NCBI GenBank assembly: GCA_027029065.1
Contig: JALVGO010000247.1
Coordinates: forward strand, 1,919 to 22,635
Direction: 5' to 3'
DNA length: 20,717 nt
Origin: Sulfurovum sp.
Lineage (GTDB): Bacteria > Campylobacterota > Campylobacteria > Campylobacterales > Sulfurovaceae
Of this stretch, positions 6,112-15,936 are shown in pieces. The notes under the pieces are model-generated. The model was not told the origin of the DNA. It saw only the letters and a program-made list of their open reading frames with translations, and ran no database searches. Positions within the stretch are counted from its first letter, which is position 1. Every line of letters begins with the position of its first letter. A program made the translations under genes and the position numbers.

Positions 6112-7749
6112 ATGTCCAAGCAGAATATTGAAACATCCGGATTTACACTTGCCAAGGGTACACAACTCAAGGGTGATGACTTTTTTGAAGTGAAGGTGAT
6201 GGAGAACATTACCGTTGCGGTAGTCTGTGACGGAGTAGGCTCTTCTATGCATGGTGCCGAAGCGGCAAAACGTACGACACAGTTTTTGGTGCAGTCACTG
6301 AAGAACCGTCCGAGAAGCTGGAGTCTGGAGAAGTCTATACGCCACTTTATTGAAAACATCAACCGGGTACTCTACCTTGAGTCGATGGAACAGTATGAAC
6401 GGCAGGAGTTGGTGACGACTCTGACACTTGTGGTCATCGAGGGTGACAGGCTCTACGGTGCCAATGTCGGTGACAGCCGTATCTATCTCTTCCGCAACGG
6501 AATGCTGGCGCAACTCTCTTCTGATCATGCAATGGATGAGGAGGGGATGGAGAATGTGCTTACCGCTGCTATTGGGCTTGAGGAGACAGTAGAACCGTAC
6601 TACTTCGAGAACAACCTGCAGCCGGGTGACCGCATACTGCTCTGTAGTGACGGACTCTACAATGAACTTGCCAAAGAGGAACTTGCAGAGGGCATCAGGG
6701 TAGGGGCATCACACCTTGTCAAAAAGGCAAGCAGAAAGCATAATGATGATCTGCCCGATGACACTACCGCTGTGGTGATCGAGATTAAGGAGCTTGACCC
6801 GAGACTCAAACTCAAGCAGACAGAACTGATCATCAAGGAGCAGTACAAGGCAGGAGAGGAGATAGACGGCTATAGGCTTCTCAAACCGCTGATTCAGAAC
6901 AACCGCACCTGGCTGTGTGAGAACAAAGGGGTGCAGTATGTCATAAAGTTTACCCCGGCAGAAGCGGCGGAAGATGAAGTGATGCTCGATCTGTTCGTCA
7001 AAGAGGTCTGGATGGCAAACCGCCTCAAGGCAGGCTTTTTCCCAAAGGCGGTCATCCCTAAAAAGAGGACGCACCGCTACTACATCATGCGCTATATTGA
7101 CGGGATATCGCTCAAGGAGTACACTGCCAAAAAGCCTCTCTCGGTTGACCTTGGTGTGGAACTGGCACACTTTTTGCTGAAGATGTCACAGTTTTTGATG
7201 AAGCACAACCTTGTACATGGAGATATCAAGCCTGAAAATATCATCGTAACCAAACGCAAAGAGAAGATAGTATTTAAAATGGTTGATTTTGGCAGTATTA
7301 CAGAGGCATATTCTGCTGTATCACGGGCGGGAACACCTTCCTACCTTGCACCCGAGCGTTTTGCGCAGGCACCTATTACCGAGCAGACTGAGATCTATGC
7401 TATAGGCGTGACACTTTATGAGGTTCTGACACAGAAGTTTCCGTTTGGAGAGATTGAGCCGTTTCAGACACCAAGCTTTGAAAAAGCGCCCAAACACCCC
7501 TCTACACTCAACCCCAAGATACCGGAATGGTTTGAGAGTGTCATCTTGCGTGCCATAGAGACAGATCCTGACAAACGCTATCACAACTACTCGGAGATGC
7601 TCTACGAGATAGACAACCCCCAAAAGGTACAGCCCTATTTTGACCATCAGACCTCATTTATAGAGCGGCATGAGAAGATGGTTTACAAGGTAGGGTTTAT
7701 TACGATGTTTATACTCAATATTGTGCAGCTTCTCTATTGGAACAGATAG
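6112..7749 (+). CDS. Bifunctional PP2C phosphatase / Ser-Thr kinase, membrane-anchored
   Basis: This 545-residue protein fuses opposing activities. Residues about 10-225 form a PP2C phosphatase with metal-binding motifs CDGVGSS (D40), NVGDSR (D121), CSDGLYN (D180) and DDTT (D217). Residues about 250-500 form a Hanks-type kinase: VIK lysine K279, helix C glutamate E298, catalytic HGDIKPEN (D371, K373, N376), DFG (392-394) and the APE motif (413-415). The glycine-rich ATP loop is degenerate, without GxGxxG. A single hydrophobic segment near 526-543 would anchor it with the catalytic domains in the cytoplasm. A kinase gene also lies next to the nitrate transporter in the Pseudomonas aeruginosa assimilation cluster (PA1782, from memory), so a role in nitrate uptake or assimilation is inferred. 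The stop is one base from the convergent mltG stop. Confidence 0.93.
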   Translation: MSKQNIETSGFTLAKGTQLKGDDFFEVKVMENITVAVVCDGVGSSMHGAEAAKRTTQFLVQSLKNRPRSWSLEKSIRHFIENINRVLYLESMEQYERQELVTTLTLVVIEGDRLYGANVGDSRIYLFRNGMLAQLSSDHAMDEEGMENVLTAAIGLEETVEPYYFENNLQPGDRILLCSDGLYNELAKEELAEGIRVGASHLVKKASRKHNDDLPDDTTAVVIEIKELDPRLKLKQTELIIKEQYKAGEEIDGYRLLKPLIQNNRTWLCENKGVQYVIKFTPAEAAEDEVMLDLFVKEVWMANRLKAGFFPKAVIPKKRTHRYYIMRYIDGISLKEYTAKKPLSVDLGVELAHFLLKMSQFLMKHNLVHGDIKPENIIVTKRKEKIVFKMVDFGSITEAYSAVSRAGTPSYLAPERFAQAPITEQTEIYAIGVTLYEVLTQKFPFGEIEPFQTPSFEKAPKHPSTLNPKIPEWFESVILRAIETDPDKRYHNYSEMLYEIDNPQKVQPYFDHQTSFIERHEKMVYKVGFITMFILNIVQLLYWNR

Positions 7750-7750
7750 A

Positions 7751-8713
7751 TTACTGTTTTCTGGCTTTCCGTATATTTTTTCTGTGAGAGCGGAATGTTT
7801 TGCTGAAGTCATGTGTACCGTTTGCATTTTTCATAAAGTAGAGGTAAGCGGTCTGTGCCGGCTTGACTGCCGCTTTGATGGCATCAAGGGAGACCGCACC
7901 GATAGGAGAGACGGGTAAGCCCTTATGCTTGTAGGTATTGAAGGTGCTGTTGTCGTCTCTGATGCGTTCGGGGGTGACTTTGATGTGGGAGTATTTGCCG
8001 TAGTTGAGTGTACCGTCCATCTGCAGCCGCATCCCTTTGCGCAGGCGGTTGTAGATAACCGAGGAGACAAGCGGCATCTCTTTTGTATTGGCTGCCTCTT
8101 TTTGGATGATCGATGCGATAGTCAGTATCTTCTGCCACTGTTTTGGATCATAGCTGCCGTAAAGTTTTTCAGAGAGATGTTTGTACTTTTTCTCCGATTC
8201 TCTGACAAGGAACCGGATAAGGTGCTTCTCTTTTATACCTGCGGGTACATAGTAGGTATCTGCGTAGATACCCGCTTCGGGGTAGGGAGAGAGTGTTTTG
8301 TAGTAGCGTATCAGTTTTGCTTTGTCGAGTTTGAGTTTTTTTGCAAGATTCTCAAAAAAAAGCTCGCCGGTCTCTCCTGGGATGAGCGTGACTTTGTGAA
8401 TGACCGCTTTGGCACTGGTAAGTTTGTGCAGGAAGTCAATACGGTTGATCCGGTTTGTTTTGCCGATGTAGATCCACCCCTGCTGCGGCTGTCCCATCAG
8501 TTGAAGCAGATAGCGGTCGATGATGGAGAGGTCGTACCCTTTTTTATGCAGGTGTGATATAATACTCCCAATCGACCCCTGCGGGATATAGAGTGTCTGT
8601 GTCGTCTTGACGGGCAGGGAGATGTAAAAGGCAAGTGAAATGATCAAAACCACGGCAATGTTCTCTGCCCACACGATCCATGTACTCCATGTGGCGGTGC
8701 GTGATTTTTTCAT
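7751..8713 (-). CDS. mltG: Endolytic murein transglycosylase MltG
   Basis: This is a YceG/MltG-family enzyme that cuts nascent peptidoglycan glycan strands at the outer face of the inner membrane. I choose the ATG at 8713 (320 residues). An AAGGA at 8725-8729 (minus strand) is 11 bases upstream, the encoded start MKKSR is basic, and a membrane helix follows at about 17-33. The ATG at 8722 would be only two bases from that site, and the frame stays open to 8767. Family motifs are IASIIQKEAAN with the likely catalytic glutamate (residue 206), YNRLRKGMRLQMDGTLNYG and FNTYKHKGLPVSPIG. The start region overlaps the start of the divergent AsmA-like gene by about 74 bp. Confidence 0.92.
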   Translation of the reverse strand: MKKSRTATWSTWIVWAENIAVVLIISLAFYISLPVKTTQTLYIPQGSIGSIISHLHKKGYDLSIIDRYLLQLMGQPQQGWIYIGKTNRINRIDFLHKLTSAKAVIHKVTLIPGETGELFFENLAKKLKLDKAKLIRYYKTLSPYPEAGIYADTYYVPAGIKEKHLIRFLVRESEKKYKHLSEKLYGSYDPKQWQKILTIASIIQKEAANTKEMPLVSSVIYNRLRKGMRLQMDGTLNYGKYSHIKVTPERIRDDNSTFNTYKHKGLPVSPIGAVSLDAIKAAVKPAQTAYLYFMKNANGTHDFSKTFRSHRKNIRKARKQ

Positions 8714-11414
8714 TGTACTCATTGTCCTTCTTGCGGCGGGATTCTTTTGGCTGATACATGGTATCACATTCGAAAAACTGACATTCGGCAGTTACGAGAT
8801 AGACGGATTATACATCAAACTCGATAAAAAGCTCACCCTCAATGCCAAACATGTCATTATCCCCAAAAGCAAGGCAAAACCCTCTTTTAAAAATGTAGAC
8901 AAAACCTTTGACCGTATCAGAAACCTGCTGGATTATTTTGATTCTATCTATCTTGAGAAGGTCGATTTTCAAAACAACCATTTTAGCGTTTTCTATATGG
9001 ACGATGTACTCTATATTGTCAGTGACGACTATGAGATTGCAGGGAATATTGAACATAAAAACAATAAACTCATTGCAGATGTGTCAATGCTTCATATTAA
9101 GGGGTACAAGACGACACTTTCGGGAAAACTGAGCTACGATCTGAAATCACACGTACTGGAAACCGGCGGTACGTTCGAGACATACGGGATCAAAGGAAAC
9201 TTCAGGGCACTCAAACAGGGCGAAATGCTTGTCTATGCACTCAACTCGAACCCTTTTGGCAACCTGCGTCCGCTGATTGAACGTATCGGTATGCCAAAGG
9301 TTATAGAAAGCTGGATCATAGACAAGGTACGGGCAAAAAAATACAGGCTTGTCTATTTGAAGGGCAAGGTACCCATAGGCAAAGAGGGACTGAAAATGGG
9401 ACTTGCCGCGTTGAAAGGCAAAGCCCGCCTAAATGACGTTAACATTACATTCAATGAGAAAGTCGACCCGGTACATGCGGAAGAACTGACGCTCACCTAT
9501 GAGAAGGGCAATCTCTATTTTGCACTGAAGCATGCGGACTATAAAGGACGCAGTGTCGAGGGAAGTACGGTAACCATAAAGCATATTGTCGGTCCTCAGA
9601 CACCGGTGCTTACACTTGATCTGCATGCACAGACTCCCATGGATATGGAAGTACACGACATTCTTAAAGCTTATGGACTCTATATTCCGCTGTGGCACTC
9701 AGGTGTAGATGACAAAGCAGTTGTAACACTGAAGATACCGCTTGTCAAAGGCAAAAAGAAGATCAAAACGACAGTCGATGCAGTACTTGGGAAAGGGCAG
9801 GCATCTATTGCCGGTTTCCCTCTCTATACCAAGGGCGGAGAGGTCTATGTATCGGGTAAAAAAGCGACCCTGCGTCATATCAAAGTAGCTGAGCTGTGGT
9901 TCAGGGGAGAAGTGAACGGAGAGCTGGATATCGGTACAAAACAGGCTGATTTGATGCTGGATGTCAAAAGGGCACAGCTTGGTAAAAAAGAGGCACCGAT
10001 ACTGGTGATGCAAGAGCAAGAGGTGCCGATGAAACTTGCGTATGATAATGGTGTAGAGGTTACCTTCCCGACACTTCAGACAAAAATCGCCAAATCAGAC
10101 AAGCAAACACACATCACACTCAACAGGCTTGAGAAGATCATACCCTATCTGACAAGCAACTATCTTGGGATTAGTGGAGGAAATTTGGATATTGTAACGG
10201 ATAATCTGGAGAAATTCCGTTTCTCCGGGAAACTCAAGAAAGATCTCTGTTTCTTCTATGAAAAACGGGATGTCTGCTATACCTATATCCCTGTCAGCGG
10301 CACGGTCGATACCAAAACCGAAGCATTGAAGTTTGAAGCATTCAACAAACGTCTTGTGTTCAATTCTGAAAAATCGATTGTCAAACTGCATGATATCAAT
10401 ATTGACCTGAAGCGTTTTATCGAAGAGCAGAAGCGTGCCAAAAAGCGCAGCCCAAAAAGTCCTTTTGGCAAAAAAAAGATGGTTATTCTTGGTAAAAACA
10501 GTGAATTGCGATATGACAAATACAGGCTGGTGACGGACAGCTATGACATTGAGGTAAAACCAAACGGTGATATCAAGGCGATCGGTATCAAAGACGGGGA
10601 TGTGGTAAAAATGACAAAAAAGGGGAACTATTTCTTTATACAGGCACTTCGTATCAAAGACAAGATGCTGCATCCGCTTATCAACTTTACAGGTCTTAAA
10701 GGTGGTCGTTATTCTCTCAAAAAAGAGGGTGATCCTTCAAAAAAGATGAAAGGGCGTATCCTTATTGAGGGAGGTGTATTAAGTGATTTTAAAGCCTACA
10801 GCAATACACTTGCCTTTATCAACACACTGCCTGCTCTGGCAACATTGAACAGTCCCGGATTTTCATCCAGAGGGTTTAAAATAGATGAGGGGGTCATAGA
10901 GTATACGATGACCCCGGAAAAGATAGTATTTGATTCAGTCTATCTCAAAGGAAATACCGCTACAGTGGTAGGCAAAGGAACCGTCTGGCTTACGGGCAAC
11001 AAGAGAGTCGATGTAGATCTGGCGATACAGACTGTACGGGAGTTTGGCAAAGTGGTAGGAAAGATTCCGCTGCTTGGGTATATCTTGATGGGGGATGACA
11101 ACAGTATGACCGTAGGATTGAAAATAGGGGGAACACTGGATGACCCGGAAGTCAGTACGTCTGTTGCCAAAGATATTTTGACACTCCCTCTGGAGATACT
11201 GAAACGGACGATCACCGCACCGGCACATATGAACCTGCCAAAACAGCAGGCACCTGACATACCTGACAGTCACCAAAAACCGGAACCCAAACAAAAGATA
11301 AAAGAGAACAAACGTAGAACAAGCCTAAAGCAGACGTCTGCACTGAGTGAAAAAAAGAGTGTGTCTACTCGTTCCGCAGCACCTTCAACGGGTCCGTCTG
11401 GGCAGCTTTTTTAG
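8640..11414 (+). CDS. Large AsmA-like protein (DUF3971/YhdP-type)
   Basis: This 924-residue protein has one N-terminal membrane helix (about 22-40) followed by a long beta-rich region, as in AsmA/YhdP/TamB-like proteins, which span the periplasm and are implicated in moving phospholipid to the outer membrane. The C-terminal part (about 785-850), around GKVVGKIPLLGYILMG and LKIGGTLDDPEV, resembles the AsmA C-terminal region. After residue 864 there is a basic, low-complexity tail of about 60 residues. AAAAGG at 8626-8631 supports the ATG at 8640; GTG starts at 8691 or 8697 are alternatives that would shorten the overlap with mltG. The last 50 bp run antisense into the end of the downstream permease gene. 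The family call is moderate; the exact subfamily is uncertain. Confidence 0.8.
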   Translation: MIKTTAMFSAHTIHVLHVAVRDFFIVLIVLLAAGFFWLIHGITFEKLTFGSYEIDGLYIKLDKKLTLNAKHVIIPKSKAKPSFKNVDKTFDRIRNLLDYFDSIYLEKVDFQNNHFSVFYMDDVLYIVSDDYEIAGNIEHKNNKLIADVSMLHIKGYKTTLSGKLSYDLKSHVLETGGTFETYGIKGNFRALKQGEMLVYALNSNPFGNLRPLIERIGMPKVIESWIIDKVRAKKYRLVYLKGKVPIGKEGLKMGLAALKGKARLNDVNITFNEKVDPVHAEELTLTYEKGNLYFALKHADYKGRSVEGSTVTIKHIVGPQTPVLTLDLHAQTPMDMEVHDILKAYGLYIPLWHSGVDDKAVVTLKIPLVKGKKKIKTTVDAVLGKGQASIAGFPLYTKGGEVYVSGKKATLRHIKVAELWFRGEVNGELDIGTKQADLMLDVKRAQLGKKEAPILVMQEQEVPMKLAYDNGVEVTFPTLQTKIAKSDKQTHITLNRLEKIIPYLTSNYLGISGGNLDIVTDNLEKFRFSGKLKKDLCFFYEKRDVCYTYIPVSGTVDTKTEALKFEAFNKRLVFNSEKSIVKLHDINIDLKRFIEEQKRAKKRSPKSPFGKKKMVILGKNSELRYDKYRLVTDSYDIEVKPNGDIKAIGIKDGDVVKMTKKGNYFFIQALRIKDKMLHPLINFTGLKGGRYSLKKEGDPSKKMKGRILIEGGVLSDFKAYSNTLAFINTLPALATLNSPGFSSRGFKIDEGVIEYTMTPEKIVFDSVYLKGNTATVVGKGTVWLTGNKRVDVDLAIQTVREFGKVVGKIPLLGYILMGDDNSMTVGLKIGGTLDDPEVSTSVAKDILTLPLEILKRTITAPAHMNLPKQQAPDIPDSHQKPEPKQKIKENKRRTSLKQTSALSEKKSVSTRSAAPSTGPSGQLF

Positions 11415-12591
11415 CCGGGTAGCGTGCTGAGAGCAGAATGATCACGGCTGTACCGAGGATGATCAGTCCAAAATCGCTCATAGTCAGGTCAACCGGCAGT
11501 CGTGATGTACCGTAGACATCTTCCGGAACGGAGATGATATCGAAGGTTTTCAGCAGCCAGATTCCAAACACTCCAAGCAGTGTACCGGCAATGATCCCTG
11601 CCGTTCCGATGATAAGCCCAAGTTTGAAGAAGATAGCTTTGATCTCTTTTTGTGTTGCACCGAGGGTACGCATAAGCGCGATTTCGCTTCTTCGGCTCAT
11701 GACAGTCATCAGAAGAGAGGAGACGATGTTAAGTGAGGCGACAAGAATGATCAGCAGGAGTACAAGAAAGAGCGCCTTTTTCTCCATCTGCATGGCAGCG
11801 AAGAAGTTGCCGTTTTGCTGCCACCACCCCTCTATGATGGTGTTTTCAGGAAGTATCTTGCGCAGTTTTCCGATCATTGCCCTTGGATCTTCTGTATAGA
11901 TATGAAGTCCGTCATAGCTTTGGCGTTTACGATTGAGCAGCTTTTCAAAGGCTTCAAGTGTTGTATAGATGATCGCTTTGTCGTAGGCTTTAAGCCCTGA
12001 ATGAAAGGTGCCGTCTACAACAAAACGCTTTTGCAGCGGCATGGTGCCAAATCCGATCGCCTGCTGTTCTGAGAAGTAGAGTGTCACTTTGTGCCCTTTG
12101 GGGGCATCCATCTCAAAAGAGAGGGCATCTCCGATGATCGCTTTGAATTTGCTTTTGCTTCTGCTCTGTGCCGCTGCCTCTTTAAAGACGGGGTTGAGTG
12201 CACTTTCCTTTTCAAAATCGACACCGTAAAGCAGGGATCCCTGTACCGCACCGGCATTTCTGGTAATCACCTGTGTAGAATAGTATGGGCTGAACTTCAG
12301 TTTGGGATAGTGTTGATGGAGTGTTCTGACAAGGTTGTCATTGACTGCACCCTCACGCATCGGCAGTATCGTAAGCGGATAGTTCATGACAAAAAGACGC
12401 TTTTTAAACTCTTTTTGCGTCCCGTTCATGATCCCCATGGCAATCATCAGTACCATCACCCCCGCAGCGATCCCGCCAAAGGCGAGCATAGCAGAAATGA
12501 AGATAAAGGGGTTCTCTTTGTCGTATTTGAGGTAGTGGCGGATGATCCGCCCTGCAAAGTTTTGGCCAGAAGAGGGGGATGTAGGGGTCAT
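11365..12591 (-). CDS. lolC: LolC/LolE-type lipoprotein-releasing ABC transporter permease
   Basis: This 408-residue inner-membrane permease probably extracts outer-membrane lipoproteins and hands them to LolA. Topology is that of the MacB/LolC family: one helix near the N-terminus (about 29-54), a large periplasmic domain, then three helices (about 273-297, 322-350, 372-390) in an FtsX-type domain. The loop MSRRSEIALMRTLGATQKEI and the ending PLKVLRNE are typical. Only one such gene is seen, so a homodimeric LolF-like arrangement is possible; no LolD ATPase is in the window. The ATG follows the secA stop after one base with only a weak ribosome binding site, suggesting translational coupling. 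secA next to this permease with divergent lolA matches the Campylobacter order as I recall it. Confidence 0.88.
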   Translation of the reverse strand: MTPTSPSSGQNFAGRIIRHYLKYDKENPFIFISAMLAFGGIAAGVMVLMIAMGIMNGTQKEFKKRLFVMNYPLTILPMREGAVNDNLVRTLHQHYPKLKFSPYYSTQVITRNAGAVQGSLLYGVDFEKESALNPVFKEAAAQSRSKSKFKAIIGDALSFEMDAPKGHKVTLYFSEQQAIGFGTMPLQKRFVVDGTFHSGLKAYDKAIIYTTLEAFEKLLNRKRQSYDGLHIYTEDPRAMIGKLRKILPENTIIEGWWQQNGNFFAAMQMEKKALFLVLLLIILVASLNIVSSLLMTVMSRRSEIALMRTLGATQKEIKAIFFKLGLIIGTAGIIAGTLLGVFGIWLLKTFDIISVPEDVYGTSRLPVDLTMSDFGLIILGTAVIILLSARYPAKKAAQTDPLKVLRNE

Positions 12592-12592
12592 T

Positions 12593-15235
12593 TTAGGCGA
12601 GGATGCCTTTTTTCGGCCCGCTCTGTCCGCAGCAGTTTTTGTATTTTTTGCCTGAACCGCAGGGGCAAGGATCGTTACGCTTCGGTTTTTTTGTTCCGGT
12701 TACTGGCTGAAGTTTGCTGCTCTCTTCTGTGATGGTACCCTCTTCAAAAGACTGATTGAGTACCGCATCGGCAGTTTCGCTTTCAAGCTCTTCTCTGATC
12801 TGCTCTACTGCTGCCTCTTCCTCTTCCGGAGAGCTGAAGTCAAACTGTACCAGATGCAGGGTCTTGACCGCTTCGTACTTGATGCGCTGTACAAGGTCGG
12901 TAAAGAGCTTGTAGCTGTCCTGCTTGTACTCTGTCAGCGGATCTTTCTGGTTGTATCCTCGCAGTCCGATACCTGTTTTGAGTACATCCATCTCATAAAG
13001 GTGGTCACGCCACTGCGGGTCGAGTACCTGAAGGTAGATGATACGCTCGATCTCTTTGCGCTGTTCGGGGTCGAGTACACTCATCTTCTCTTCGTAGAGG
13101 TTTTCCATCATAGTGCGTATCATGTCGGCGATCTCATCTGCCTCTTTGTCTTTAAAGTGCTCCGGATCAACGTTGACAAGCAGCTCTTCTCTGATCAGAG
13201 CCGCAAGCTTGTCGAGATTGTAGTCTTCACGTGGCATACCCTCGATGATCTCTGCCTCCTCAAGCAGATGGCGGATGTACTCTTCACGGTTCTCTTTGAT
13301 CTTGGCACCAATGTCAAACTCGGGGTCAAGCAGCTGATTTCTAAAGGCGTAGATGACCTTTCTCTGGTGGTTGGCGACATCATCGTACTCAAGAATGTGC
13401 TTACGCGCTTCGTAGTGCTGGTTCTCTACTTTCTTTTGTGCTTTTTCAACCGAACGTGTGACGATCTTGGAGTCGATGTATTCTCCCTCTTCGACACCGA
13501 GACGGTTCATGATGTTTCTGATCTTCTCTCCACCGAAAATTCGCAGCAGGTTGTCATCGAGACTGAGGAAGAACTGGCTTTCACCCGGATCTCCCTGACG
13601 TCCCGAACGCCCGCGAAGCTGGTTGTCGATACGGCGTGATTCATGTCTTTCCGTACCAAGGATCGCCAGACCGCCAAGTTCGCGCACTTCGTCATCTATC
13701 TTGATGTCAACCCCACGTCCTGCCATGTTGGTTGCAACGGTGACTGCACCTTTCTGCCCGGCATTTTTGATGATCTCCGCTTCCTGGAAGTGGTTTTTGG
13801 CGTTGAGGACATTGTGTGGGATCTTCTCTTTTTTGAGACGTTCGTGGATCATTTCGGATTTTTCAATGGATGCTGTACCGATGAGAACAGGCTGTCCCTT
13901 TTCATGGTACTCTTTGACCTTGCGTACAACAGCATCGAGTTTCTCTCTCTCGGTATTGTAGATAAGGTCATTCTTGTCGATACGTCTTACAGGGACGTTG
14001 GTCGGAATGGAGATGACATCCAGACCGTAGATCTGTGCGAACTCTGTCGCTTCTGTCTGTGCTGTACCTGTCATACCCGCAAGTTTGTCGTAGAGTCTGA
14101 AGTAGTTCTGGTAGGTGATCTCGGCGAGTGTCTGAGACTCCTCCTGAATCTGTACCCCCTCTTTGGCTTCGAGTGCCTGATGGAGTCCCTCTGAGTAGCG
14201 TCGTCCCTCACTGAGCCTTCCGGTAAACTCGTCAACAATGATGATCTCACCGTTTTGTACCACATAGTCAACATCTTTTTCAAAGAGGTAGTGTGCTTTG
14301 AGCGCCTGATCGAGGTGGTGGGAGAGTGCGGCATTTTCAAGAGAGTAGAGGTTATCGACCTCAAAGAGATCCTGTGCTTTTTGCAGCCCCTGTTCAGTCA
14401 TGACGATGGTACGGTTCTTCTCGTCTACCACGAAATCTCCGGTCATCTGCTTGTCCTCACCCGGTTTGGCAGGCAGCTCTTCGCCTTTGATCATCTGTTT
14501 GGCGATCTCGTTGGCTCTGGCATAGTGGTTATGGTCACGCTGTGCCGGTCCGGAGATAATGAGCGGGGTTCTTGCCTCATCGATGAGGATGGAGTCGACT
14601 TCATCGACAATGGCATAGTTGTGTTCACGCTGTACCTTCTCTTCGAGGCGTACCTTCATGTTGTCACGCAGGTAATCAAAGCCGTACTCGTTGTTGGTAC
14701 CGTAGGTGATGTCCGCATCATACTGCGCTTTCCGTGCGAACTCATCGTTGATATCGGCAGTGATACATCCGACACTGTATCCGAGGAATTTGTAAAGCAC
14801 GCCCATCTCTTCGGAGTCACGCTTGGCAAGGTAGTCGTTGACGGTAACGACATGTACCCCTTTGCCGGTCATGGCATTGAGTACAACCGCAAGGGTAGCA
14901 ACAAGGGTTTTCCCCTCACCGGTCTTCATCTCGGCAATGTTGCCGTCATGCAGTACCATACCGCCGACCATCTGAACATCGTAGTGTCTCATCCCCAGTA
15001 CACGCTTACTCGCTTCACGGGTAATGGCAAAAGAGTCGTAAAGGACATCATCGAGACTCTTCTCGCCACTTTTGACACTCTCTCTGAGCGCATTGAACGC
15101 CTCCTGAAGCGCTTCGTCACTCATAGGTTCATAGGTGCTTTCGAGTGCATTGATCTTCTGCACCCTCTTCATATAGTTTTTTACAATACGGTCATTCTGT
15201 GTACCGACTACTTTTTGAAACAGACTTTTGATCAT
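12593..15235 (-). CDS. secA: Preprotein translocase ATPase SecA
   Basis: This is an 880-residue motor protein that drives preproteins through SecYEG. All main parts are present: Walker A MKTGEGKT (103-110), the DEVD Walker B box (211-214) followed by [12 protein letters not shown], the preprotein cross-linking domain, the second nucleotide-binding fold with [11 protein letters not shown] and [20 protein letters not shown], and the helical scaffold. The C-terminal SEC-C zinc motif (C857, C859, C868, C869 in NDPCPCGSG and NCCG) indicates SecB and lipid interaction capacity. Length is normal. Upstream AGG is about 10 bases from the ATG. It forms an operon with the following Lol permease gene. 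Confidence 0.98.
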   Translation of the reverse strand: MIKSLFQKVVGTQNDRIVKNYMKRVQKINALESTYEPMSDEALQEAFNALRESVKSGEKSLDDVLYDSFAITREASKRVLGMRHYDVQMVGGMVLHDGNIAEMKTGEGKTLVATLAVVLNAMTGKGVHVVTVNDYLAKRDSEEMGVLYKFLGYSVGCITADINDEFARKAQYDADITYGTNNEYGFDYLRDNMKVRLEEKVQREHNYAIVDEVDSILIDEARTPLIISGPAQRDHNHYARANEIAKQMIKGEELPAKPGEDKQMTGDFVVDEKNRTIVMTEQGLQKAQDLFEVDNLYSLENAALSHHLDQALKAHYLFEKDVDYVVQNGEIIIVDEFTGRLSEGRRYSEGLHQALEAKEGVQIQEESQTLAEITYQNYFRLYDKLAGMTGTAQTEATEFAQIYGLDVISIPTNVPVRRIDKNDLIYNTEREKLDAVVRKVKEYHEKGQPVLIGTASIEKSEMIHERLKKEKIPHNVLNAKNHFQEAEIIKNAGQKGAVTVATNMAGRGVDIKIDDEVRELGGLAILGTERHESRRIDNQLRGRSGRQGDPGESQFFLSLDDNLLRIFGGEKIRNIMNRLGVEEGEYIDSKIVTRSVEKAQKKVENQHYEARKHILEYDDVANHQRKVIYAFRNQLLDPEFDIGAKIKENREEYIRHLLEEAEIIEGMPREDYNLDKLAALIREELLVNVDPEHFKDKEADEIADMIRTMMENLYEEKMSVLDPEQRKEIERIIYLQVLDPQWRDHLYEMDVLKTGIGLRGYNQKDPLTEYKQDSYKLFTDLVQRIKYEAVKTLHLVQFDFSSPEEEEAAVEQIREELESETADAVLNQSFEEGTITEESSKLQPVTGTKKPKRNDPCPCGSGKKYKNCCGQSGPKKGILA

Positions 15236-15265
15236 GCTTTGCTTGCCTAATGTTAAAGTGCGATT

Positions 15266-15271
15266 ATTTTA
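15266..15271 (-). promoter_or_regulatory. Candidate -10 box for secA
   Basis: TAAAAT on the minus strand lies about 30 bases upstream of the secA ATG in the 168-bp divergent region shared with lolA. It is a weak call based on one hexamer and spacing. Confidence 0.3.
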
Positions 15272-15370
15272 GCCAAAAAGTGATTAATACTCCGTTATGC
15301 TTTTTATAAGCCTCGATTGTTCCACATTTTTATGAGATAATTCCTCAACCTCATTCAAGTGCGAATAGGG

Positions 15371-15378
15371 TATATTAT
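15371..15378 (+). promoter_or_regulatory. Candidate -10 region for the lolA operon
   Basis: TATATTAT contains overlapping -10-like hexamers 26-33 bases before the lolA ATG. An AAGGA ribosome binding site at 15393-15397, six bases from the ATG, fixes the start. Confidence 0.35.
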
Positions 15379-15403
15379 ATAGGTAAAATATCAAGGATGT
15401 TCT

Positions 15404-15934
15404 ATGCTGAAAAAAGGGATTGTATGGCTGTTGGTATGCAGCAGTACAGTATTTGCTGACCAGATCACACTTCCGGGAAACTTCACGGCAGACTTCAGCC
15501 AGACGGTGACGAACCCGTCCAAAAAGGTGATTCACTACAGCGGAAAGGTACTTTTTTCTGATAGTAGCCACCTGAAATGGATCTACCGGGAGCCGACCAG
15601 CAAAGAGGTCTGTACGGACGGCAAAGAGGTGCTTGTTGTCGATCATGACCTTGAACAGGTCTCGGCATACCGCATTGAAAAAGGGTTTGACCTTGCACAT
15701 ATCATCCAACAGGCAAAACCCTATAAAACGCATATCTATGTAACAACATACGGCGGACGGCAGTATACGCTTAAAACCGATGAAAAAGGGCGTCTTCAGA
15801 GTGTGGCATACTATGATGATCTGGATAACAAGGTGCAGATACTCTTTACAAAGATGCACTACGGAAAGGGTACACTCCGGGCAGACCGGATGCAGTGCAA
15901 CTATCCTGCAGATTATGATGTGATAAGAGGATAA
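15404..15934 (+). CDS. lolA: Periplasmic lipoprotein carrier LolA
   Basis: This 176-residue protein has a Sec signal peptide with likely cleavage after VFA (residue 18). The mature part has the LolA pattern: NFTADFSQTVTNPSKKVIHYSGKV at the start of the open beta-barrel, then SSHLKWIYREPTSKEVCTDGKEV. It carries lipoproteins from the Lol ABC complex to the outer membrane; the permease gene lies on the other side of secA. It is the first gene of a plus-strand operon, with the next ATG two bases after its stop. Confidence 0.93.
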   Translation: MLKKGIVWLLVCSSTVFADQITLPGNFTADFSQTVTNPSKKVIHYSGKVLFSDSSHLKWIYREPTSKEVCTDGKEVLVVDHDLEQVSAYRIEKGFDLAHIIQQAKPYKTHIYVTTYGGRQYTLKTDEKGRLQSVAYYDDLDNKVQILFTKMHYGKGTLRADRMQCNYPADYDVIRG

Positions 15935-15936
15935 CA

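Noticed and set aside
14255..15250. A 331-codon plus-strand open frame opposite secA
   Set aside because: It is the antisense of a highly conserved gene; its valine/aspartate-rich composition reflects secA codon usage and no family is recognisable.
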